From Micrasema longulum (taxonomy: Eukaryota; Arthropoda; Insecta; Trichoptera; Brachycentridae): a stretch of DNA of 64,000 nucleotides. Below, piece by piece: positions 56,600-64,000 of this stretch. The stretch is taken from assembly GCA_022494885.1 (NCBI GenBank), contig JAGVSM010004555.1, positions 62,001 to 126,000 of the forward strand, read 5' to 3'. Under the pieces are notes generated by a model that saw only the letters and a program-made list of their open reading frames with translations, had not been told where the DNA came from and ran no database searches. Positions within the stretch are counted from its first letter, which is position 1. Every line of letters starts with the position of its first letter. Made by a program: the position numbers and the translations under genes.

Positions 56600-57150
56600 G
56601 TACGAACTAATAATAAAATAAACATGAATACAATATGTATTTAAATAAAATTAACAATAAAAATTATCAAAATTTAATTATTAAAAAAAAAAAAAACATT
56701 AATATAAAACTAATAAAAATAATTCATAAAATACTAATAAAAACAATTAATAAAATATGCATCGAAACAAAACCAGCAATGTAATCCATCAAAATTAAAT
56801 GCACAAAATAATTAAATAAATATAAAAACGCATTTTGTATACACTCTTAGACCTAAACTATCCAGCGTCAAAAATGTCGATCTCTACGTTTTCAATGGTG
56901 TTGTATAATCTGCAAATTCTTGACACTGGATTTAAGGACACATTATTTTTTAATGAATCAATGTGGAATGTTTTTGGGTTCCTTAAGGAATGACCATTAG
57001 GAACACATTTTTTTATCGTACTTAAACAGCTTGAACTTTCCAATCTACAACTTACAATCTTATATAAATATAACTAGTCATTATTTTTCTTCTAGTTTCT
57101 AAAGTTTTGAAGTTAAAGTATTGGAGTCTCTTTTCATAATTATTTAGTGT
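56600..57150 (-). mobile_element. LINE C-terminal remnant, left of a head-to-head pair
   Basis: The minus strand reads LETRRKIM at about 57110, then VPNGHSLRNPKTFHIDSLKN and SRICRLYNTIENVEIDIFDA near 56860. SRI.RLYN......DIFD is the closing motif of CR1/Jockey C-termini. The A/T-rich sequence to the left, with no clear boundary, is probably the 3' region. Confidence 0.7.
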
Positions 57151-57199
57151 GGAACCCAATTGACATATTATACGTCAGTAGTCTATCTTAGACTAATAA

Positions 57200-57985
57200 T
57201 TAATACTGAATATGCTATATAAACTTTACCAAAGCAGGTATTCTCTCATTCGGTATATAAATTTTAAACTTAGAATCAGTCATGAATTTTTAAATCACGA
57301 TTTTTTACTAAAAACATTAAATTTGTTAAAACTTAACGATAGAAGAAAATTTATAGACCTTTTAAATTAATTCAAAATTGCAAATTCAATATGGGATTGC
57401 CCCGAACTATTATTTCTGATCAACTTCAGGGTGTCTGGAAGAATGACTAGACAGGTGCCACCGTTTTGTAGCAACAATTCACGGACAGTGTATACTTTTA
57501 ATGCCGCATGAAACAGACTTCATGAACTCAGCAATAGTTGTTCCCACGTATCTGATATATTTAGTGTAGGGTATTGTTCCTACAGAACAAACCTTTTGAA
57601 CTTTTTCAAAGATGGTGAATGGTAGTTATATTTATTTATTCATGCATTTCATAATATACACAGTTTTTTGTTCACTTTGCCCACCTGCATGAAACAGTAC
57701 TTATGATTTTCTAGTTGTTTTACTGTAGAATGTTTTATTATTTAATTTTGTATTTTACATTTATTCTTGAATTATTTAAACTTTCTACTGAATATGCTGT
57801 ATAATTTTTAGGTTAATTTTATAAATATAAATCTTGTATAATTTTTAGGTTTAATTTTTTTATATATAAATCTTGGGTATAAGGAAATTTAGTTTTAAAA
57901 AAATATATATATTAAGCCAAATATGTTAGTATTATAAATTTTTGTAAGAGGCAGATTTGCCGTTTATGTTAATAAAATAAAATAA
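57200..57985 (+). mobile_element. LINE C-terminal remnant and 3' end, right of a head-to-head pair
   Basis: The plus strand reads HEFLNHDFLLKTLNLLKLND then RRKFIDLLN, and further on CPELLFLINFRVSGRMTRQV, PPFCSNNSRTVYTFNAA and NRLHELSN, then DIF. These are ordered motifs of the post-RT domain. The 3' region contains a local 45-bp tandem duplication (GTATAATTTTTAGGTT at 57799 and 57837) and ends AATAAAATAAAATAAAAT. Confidence 0.8.
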
Positions 57986-59289
57986 AATTCCCAAACTTTT
58001 TATAAATAAAATATTAAAAAGACACACGTCATGTCTGTTTCGACGTTTTTTATAACCGGTAAATTTTGAACATAGGTACTGTTTAAAACAGTGAATTATT
58101 TTTTCATTTTTTGAAGTCAGAAAATTAAAACGAAACGAAATGAAAATCGTTGTGGGGATTTTCGTTCTCTAAAGAACTTTAGCATCGCGCTGCTGAGGGA
58201 AAATCGTGCCCTGAAAATCACGATTTTTTGTCACTCTCGACTTATTTCACTTTCGTATTTTGATTTACATACATTCATGTAAGAAAACATCTCATTCTCT
58301 GGTTATAAAGAAATCAAGGTAATATTATTGGTAAATATTTTAGTAATGAATATTTATATGTGTATTAAGAAACATTGTAATACCTAGGCCTTGAGGTAAC
58401 TCCAACAAAACGCAAAGACTCAAATTTTCCTTAGCTAGTTTCTGACCAACTTTTCTAATTAATGCATTTTAATATACATATATCATTAGTATATTTGTAA
58501 AACACGTAAAAAATGCAGTTGAGTGTTTATTTTCAAGCTTTATCAACTGATAACACCCTCAAAATCCTCAGAGATTTTTTCAAAAGTTAGCACGTATACC
58601 CATTACGAATGTTTTTTTAATATTTTCTTATTTAAACCATAAATTTCATTTACCAGACATTTTTTTTGAAATCTCATCTATTGAAACAATTTAGAGGAAC
58701 TGAAATTGTTGCATGGGTATGTATCATGTTCAAAATATTAATAAAAAAGACCGAAAAGGACTTTTGTCGAGTCAAACATTTGAATTATTTTTTCTTACTA
58801 TAGGCAATAATGCATTTAAAGAGTTTTATCAGTATGCTAACAATATGTACTAAACGTTATATCTTTATATATGTAATGAGGAACTTTAGCCCTACGGGAA
58901 ATTGGATACAATAAATGTTTTCTTGCGCGCGGTAAGAATTGGAGCATTAAATTGTACGGCAAAGATTCCTGAAAATGGACGAAAAAAAAAAATAAAAAAC
59001 ATTTTCATAAAAACTTCTTTGAACGACGTCATTGCTTCATATGAATCTACCAATAATAAGAGAGTTATGAAAGATTTTCGGTTTCCTAGCCGTTAACGAA
59101 CCAATGGGCAGAACTGATCGATAATAAGCGAAAGAGAACCTCTGACTTTACACGCGGAGTTACTTCAGATATACGAAACTTTAAGAAATCGTAGCGCTGA
59201 TAATACGATATATGAAAATTGATAAAAAAAAATTGGCTTAGTTTAATAGTCTATTAACAAATAAAAAAAAAATAAAAACAACTAAACTT
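57986..59289. other. No gene recognised
   Basis: AT-rich, with a mixed patch at 58130-58260. The 64-residue frame at 58902 has no recognised family. Confidence 0.45.
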
Positions 59290-59625
59290 CCGCATTCTTC
59301 TAAACAGCTTTCCAAGTATGTCACTGAACTCCTAAACGGCTGGACCGATTTTAATGATTTTTTTGTGTGTTTGAGTGAATCCCTGGATGGTTTAGATTCA
59401 CGAGAGTTGAACGACGCGGATATCGAGATATTGCACTATTTTTTTGATTTTGCTTTAGGCAACATCAAATCACACAATGGTGAAGTTAAAAGATTGAAAT
59501 GTCAAATATCACTTAATATACAGTTTTTCGAAAATTCGAATATTTAAAAAATGTTTTCTGAACCAGCTAATAGCAGACAAGTTAACGTTCAGGCAGGACA
59601 ACGTCTGTCAGGTCCGCTAGTTTAC
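59290..59625 (+). repeat. Decayed interspersed repeat (insect type)
   Basis: AAACGGCTGGACCGATTTTA near 59335 and GGACAACGTCTGTCAGGTCC near 59598, ending in GCTAG, resemble the opening and closing words of an interspersed repeat common in insect genomes. That assignment is from memory and unverified. The 60-residue frame between has no recognised family. Confidence 0.4.
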
Positions 59626-60084
59626 TATACAACACATATTCTTCTCCGTAAACCAACACGTTTTTAAGTTTGTTTTTTTCATATGACTTTTACAGAAGTT
59701 ATTAATGTGCGGTGGTTAAATTTTTAAACAGATATTTATTTTAGATAATTTTTGGTTAAATTACGATTTATTTCAATTTGAAAACGTTTCGCCGTGGCTA
59801 TTTTTTTTCTTAAAAGCCTGTTTATAATACGAAAGAGAAATGTTTTAATTTAGCATTGAACGCGGAGTAAAGTTTCAGCAGCACCTATTTGTTGAATTTG
59901 ATCATATGATATCTGAGATGACTTGTCGGGAGATCAAAATTTGCCATACCGAAGGTAGGTGAAATAGCAGAAAAGTTCAGTATACCGTCTCGATATGAAC
60001 CGATATATATAGCGTTTGTACTCGCGGCCCAGGCTCTTGTAAAGAATAAAAAAATCCACTTCGAAGACTAATGTACTCGTATTG
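59626..60084. other. AT-rich sequence, no gene recognised
   Basis: No feature recognised. Confidence 0.45.
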
Positions 60085-60715
60085 TATTGTATTTATTTTT
60101 AGATAGTTGTACAAAAATAATATTTGAATATTTTGTTATACCTTAACTAATAAACAATATATAAATAATTTCAAAAACAGAACATTGTTATAAAATCCAG
60201 ACCCTTTTCGATGAGACTCTACCCGTGTGGATGTTAATTTTTAATTAAAGTCCCACGAAACGATGCTATCAGCATCCCTAATCTCTTTTAGCAACTCATG
60301 AAACATCTTAAGTACTTTATGATACAGATTGTTTTGAGTTGCCTGGATTCTTGTTTTGGGGAGTCTGAAACCCTCACCTCCCCTCGTAGGATAGCGATAA
60401 ATTTCGTCATTGCGCTGAACATCACAAAACATGTATTCGGAATATTTTTTTCATTTAAATATTAACACTAAAGTATTTAGAACGACTCTTTAGTTTACCG
60501 AAAGCATGTTCAGTACCGTCAACATATGTTAAATTTTAGTGTATCTGCCACATCACAATATTGTCCTCATTCCCCTATTCTGAGCTTTCTGCATGACATT
60601 ATACTGATTTTCAGTGCTTAGAAAGAAAACCCTAGAACAATTATTGAAATGCGGCAAAACAATTGCCTTAAAAATTATATGTTTGTACTTCCTTGGCGCA
60701 TTTAGTTACGATATA
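60085..60715 (-). mobile_element. LINE-G remnant with post-RT domain
   Basis: The minus strand from about 60700 reads FKAIVLPHFNNCSRVFFLST, then VMQKAQNRGMRTIL, a decayed middle, DVQRNDEIYRYPTRGGEGFR and LPKTRIQATQNNLYHKVLKM, ending at a stop near 60241. These are ordered CR1-type post-RT motifs (PHF.YCS, LQNRAMR.IL, LP..R....). The 3' region to 60100 matches 46985-47160. Confidence 0.85.
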
Positions 60716-61194
60716 TGTACGAGTTTTCCTGTTTATTTACGATAAAATCCATATTAAATATATATTTTGAGGTATTTCCGACATTGTTTTTTTATCTTTT
60801 TACCTTCTTTATCGATATTTGCTGCAACTGATCAAAATAAATTATCATTCGTACCCTTATCGTTGTATCTCGAGCATCTGTTACATTAACGTAATAGGTC
60901 TACGTCAAGAGATAATGAAGTGAGAATTCAACTTTCAAAGATTTTTTTAAGTCACTCAGGAATTAAAAAAGGCACCTTAAGCATCGTAAGCCAAAGCGGC
61001 AATTACTACATTACGAGGCGAACTCATCTCTAATCTTTATTTGATTTGATTTTTTAGAATTTTCACCTAAGAGTAGCCGTCCATCGAGGCAAAAACACTC
61101 GTCCTGGATTCTATTTTTTTTTAAATATTATTCAAAGTAGGAAAATTTCTGACTTAATCTGGCATTCTTTGTGGCCACAGATTTTCAGCAAGGA
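60716..61194. other. No gene recognised
   Basis: Unique AT-rich sequence between the LINE-G remnant and the GC-rich block. Confidence 0.4.
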
Positions 61195-61480
61195 AAGCTG
61201 TTATTTACTCGGGAAATCCGCGCCGCATATTGGTAGCGTCCGCGTCCTTTGAGGGTCTCCGCCTCCGGCTCGCCTAATGCCTGCATTGTCCGCTCCACCG
61301 CGCGGCACCGGTCGTATGGTTGTACGTAAACCGACCATATATCATACGGAATGAGGAATAAATACATACCGGCGCCATTACAGCGCAGAGCGGAATCTCC
61401 CATTCTAATGGTAATTTCGCGGATTTGAAAACTGCGAAACATGAATTGTAACTTTGTTTACCATGGGCGGGTGCGGACGC
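61195..61480. promoter_or_regulatory. GC-rich block, possible regulatory island
   Basis: CCGCGCCGCATATTGGTAGC, CTCCGCCTCCGGCTCGCC, ACCGCGCGGCACCGG and CATTACAGCGCAGAGCGG contain many CpG dinucleotides in an AT-rich setting. ACAGCGCAGAG also occurs at the island near 2850. The 85-residue minus-strand frame shows no family. It may be a promoter or 5' exon. Confidence 0.3.
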
Positions 61481-61527
61481 GGGCGTGATACCATGATAGA
61501 TGTATCATTTCATTTATCTTGTTTTTG

Positions 61528-61790
61528 TCGGCCTCGTATTGTAGTGGTCAGCGCGTTTGCCTACCACGCAAGAGACTCGCTTCCCGACATGGTTGACATT
61601 TAATATTTATTTTTAAAAAATATGTTTTACATTAAAATATTTCATATTTCATAGTCTCCTGGACTGGCACCTGATGTCTACGACTGATCATCTTACCTTC
61701 ATGTAACAAAAATGATCAAAATGCGCTGCGGTTGGTGTACCAATGCAGTGCTCTATGCACAATTAGGTGCGGAAAGGGAATGATAATGAT
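61528..61790 (+). repeat. SINE-A copy with a damaged B box
   Basis: TCGGCCTCGTATTGTAGTGG, then anticodon arm TTTGCCTACCACGCAAGAG, but the B box is cut to ACTCGCTTCCCGACATGG by loss of about 14 bases. The tail is complete (GGACTGGCACCTGATG, GCGCTGCGGTTGGTG, ATTAGGTGCGGAAAGGGAA). Without a B box it should be a poor Pol III template. Confidence 0.9.
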
Positions 61791-62369
61791 GGTGTTTTTG
61801 TAGATGTTTTTTAAGTCATGTATATACTCGTATTATTGCAGCATACTCTGATCTTCTTTTTCTTTTCTCACTTTATGCTTTCTAAGTCATAAGTTTGGTC
61901 TATTCTGTCTCTTCTTGGTTTTATTGCTGTTTTGTTTTTTATCTTTTATCTGTAAAAAAAATTGGGTAATTATTCTTTTTGCTTATGAAATAAAAAAACT
62001 TATGTGTCCCTGAATAAATTCGTTGTTTTATAGATTTGTTGTGTCGTATTATATTTATGCGCAATAAGTACAGGGTAATAAAAAATATCAAAAAAGGAAT
62101 GGACCCATGCTTAGATGTTGAAGTATTTGTGTGCATTTTTTCTAAATTGCGGTCTCTTTATTAATTTTTTAGATGTATTTTTTGTAACGTGAATTTTCTT
62201 TGTTGATAATATTTGATTAAAGAACATTTATAATTTATTCTACTTTGGAAAAATAAACAAATGAAGAAAAAATATATCAGATATTTTATCCGTGTCCAGG
62301 AAGATGAATAATCCAGCTTATTGTGTTAAATATAATATTTTGAAGAAACGTTCGAAGACCCCGGTTTTT
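61791..62369. other. AT-rich sequence, no gene recognised
   Basis: No feature recognised. Confidence 0.5.
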
Positions 62370-62760
62370 TTATTTCATTCATTGATTTTTTTTCCTACAT
62401 TACATAGCATGCAAACATAACATAAAACAGAATAAAATAAATGAAAAAAAAAACCCAGATAGGCCTCCTGTGTGCGGGTAGACATGATTTTATCGACATG
62501 ATACAAAATAAAAATTACACAGTATACATATTTTAATGTAAGAAACAAAAAATAAACTTAAAAGAACAAATGAAAAATCAATGTTTCTCAAAATACAGTA
62601 TGTCTAAGAAATTCTTGTAATTCATTTATAAAAACTTTACTATCTAGAGACGGTTAATCATGTAAGTAAATTGAGGGTTGAACATATTTTTTCATTTAAG
62701 TAAAACTTATATGAGCGGCATTTGAGTTTTAAAATCTTATTGTAGTAATATGAATATTAT
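62370..62760 (-). mobile_element. LINE-H 3' end
   Basis: TTTTTTTATTTCATTCATTG is a reversed A/T tail, followed by AAACCCAGATAGGCCTCC and GTGTGCGGGTAGAC, similar to 32930. Near 62600-62640 the minus strand reads KVFINELQEFLRHTVF, a LINE-like C-terminal segment. Confidence 0.5.
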
Positions 62761-63043
62761 AATTATATGCAGGTAATTTCTGTGTTAAATAAGATTGTGA
62801 TTCCGTCATGTAAATATTGTTTGGCAGGTTTTGTTAACAAAACATACATCGGTAGGTAGAAGGAAATGATTCCTTTTGTTATTTTATATTAGTACTATTA
62901 TGTCTTGTTATATTTTACTGAATTCGGTAAAATACAGAATTCACCAAGAAAACATTGATCATTTCTAATCCATATTAAAGTCGAAGCAAAGAAGTATCTG
63001 GTAATTGGTAAATGATACTACTATGCACACTACGGTGGTTGGC
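62761..63043. other. AT-rich sequence, no gene recognised
   Basis: No feature recognised. Confidence 0.45.
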
Positions 63044-63145
63044 GTGAACCTGAAGCGTAAGACAGACTTACGTAAGCTTCATGAAAATGTGACAGATTCA
63101 ATTTATTTTACGGATACAGTGCCCGATACACCATCTAGTTTAGAT
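63044..63145 (+). repeat. SINE-A tail fragment
   Basis: GTGAACCTGAAGCGTAAGAC, CTTCATGAAAATGTGACAGA and ACAGTGCCCGATACACCATC follow the order of the SINE-A tail (CCTGAAGCGTAAGAC, CATGTAACAAAAATGATC, CAGTGCCCTATGCACCAT). The head is missing. Confidence 0.6.
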
Positions 63146-64000
63146 AAAGCAAACGTACATTTTTTTTTATTTGTACGTTCACTATTACATATTTTAATTA
63201 TTTCTGTTGTTGATGGAATTGTATTCTTGAAAGGCTGAAAAAGTTAAGATTTTGAGTTTTACTATAATGAATAACCACAAGATTAAGTGTTTTAAATATA
63301 AATTTTACTATTCATATTTAAATCATCTGTATTATCTCGTTTCTTTAACCAAAAATACGTTTATATTAATAGCATCATAATTTGATATCTGAATGTACTA
63401 CTAACTGTAGTAATATTTTTTTCATAGAGTCAAGTACAATATGAATTGATTTTTGTTTAATTCATAAGGTAATAATTAATTCCAAGCAGGATAGTTAAAA
63501 CAGGAAAGCTAAATCAAACAATATTTCTCAGTCCCGTAGTCTGGGAAATAAATAGTACAAGCTCATTGTTTGTGTGCTCGGTAACCGCCCACCGTAATAG
63601 AATGTATCACAATGGTATTGTAATGGTAATTTTCCATGGAGGAAAACCTCGGCATAAACCCATAACTACTAAACTACTACACTGTGATATAATTAACCGG
63701 GGGACACGGCTGTATATACACTGTATAACATTGGTATTGTGGTTAGCACTAAATAACTATTTAGACTCTTCTCATATTACGCTTTTGGGGAGAAAATTAT
63801 ATTTATTATTGTATCCTCAAAAGGTACTTTACTTTACTAAAAACATGGCGAAAAAGAATTAATAAAAATAATTCGCATCTAATGCAAATTTCTTGCCGTA
63901 GATTAGGAGCATTGCGAATTGTTAATTGCTTAAACGGATTAAAGAAATTACATAACTATCATAAGTCGTCGGTTTGTCCTATTAAATCTTGCTGAAAAAA
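63146..64000. other. AT-rich sequence, no gene recognised
   Basis: 63540-63860 contains a 98-residue plus-strand open frame of mixed composition that I cannot assign to any family. Nothing else is supported. Confidence 0.4.

Noticed and set aside
1..64000. CRISPR array, bacterial operon or phage
   Set aside because: No regularly spaced repeats, no dense coding and no ribosome-binding sites; the composition and repeats are those of an animal genome.

Overview
This is an AT-rich animal nuclear window with no host gene that I can recognise. The organism is most likely an insect, and possibly a lepidopteran. That placement is an inference from base composition, from short motifs such as TACCTAC/GTAGGTA and ACTCGTAT scattered through the window, and from the mix of repeats (CR1/Jockey-like LINEs, RTE-like reverse-transcriptase tails, tRNA-derived SINEs, hAT and mariner traces). 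No open frame looks like a conserved cellular protein, and no intact tRNA or rRNA gene was found. Every tRNA-like box belongs to a SINE. Similarity was judged by eye, so all boundaries are approximate unless a target-site duplication is stated.

Layout. 0-5.6 kb is mostly unique AT-rich DNA with one GC-rich, promoter-like block near 2.8 kb. 5.6-9 kb holds a mariner transposase fragment, a decayed LINE with two SINEs inside it, and a SINE split by an inverted-repeat element. 10.3-14.4 kb has two SINEs and the best-preserved LINE of the window: partial endonuclease plus reverse transcriptase, 5' truncated, broken by one lost A and by a TA-microsatellite expansion. 15.5-24.1 kb is a graveyard of LINE/RTE tails, SINEs and MITE copies and includes a hAT-like element with a perfect 8-bp duplication (16226-17058). 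27.4-28.9 kb contains a minus-strand LINE interrupted by a second hAT-like element, also with a perfect 8-bp duplication; removing it restores the LINE reading frame. 29-40 kb carries more copies of one palindromic MITE family, SINEs, a foldback element (37418-37624) and a SINE carrying a 108-bp LINE insertion flanked by a 12-bp duplication. 40-49 kb has LINE tails and GC-rich blocks. 50.2-51.5 kb is a large inverted pair of LINE 3' ends. 52-64 kb has further LINE remnants (a second head-to-head pair near 57 kb), three GC-rich blocks, SINEs, a MITE copy and unique AT-rich DNA.

How the parts relate. The window records layered transposition. Autonomous LINEs, all now broken here, supplied the machinery for target-primed insertion, and tRNA-headed SINEs of several families used such machinery. 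Short inverted-repeat elements (hAT-like and unassigned) inserted into both. Several LINE families leave two or more copies here, so their 3' ends can be compared within the window. The GC-rich blocks with CCAAT, GC-box, E-box or TATA motifs are the only candidates for host regulatory DNA, and that role is unproven.
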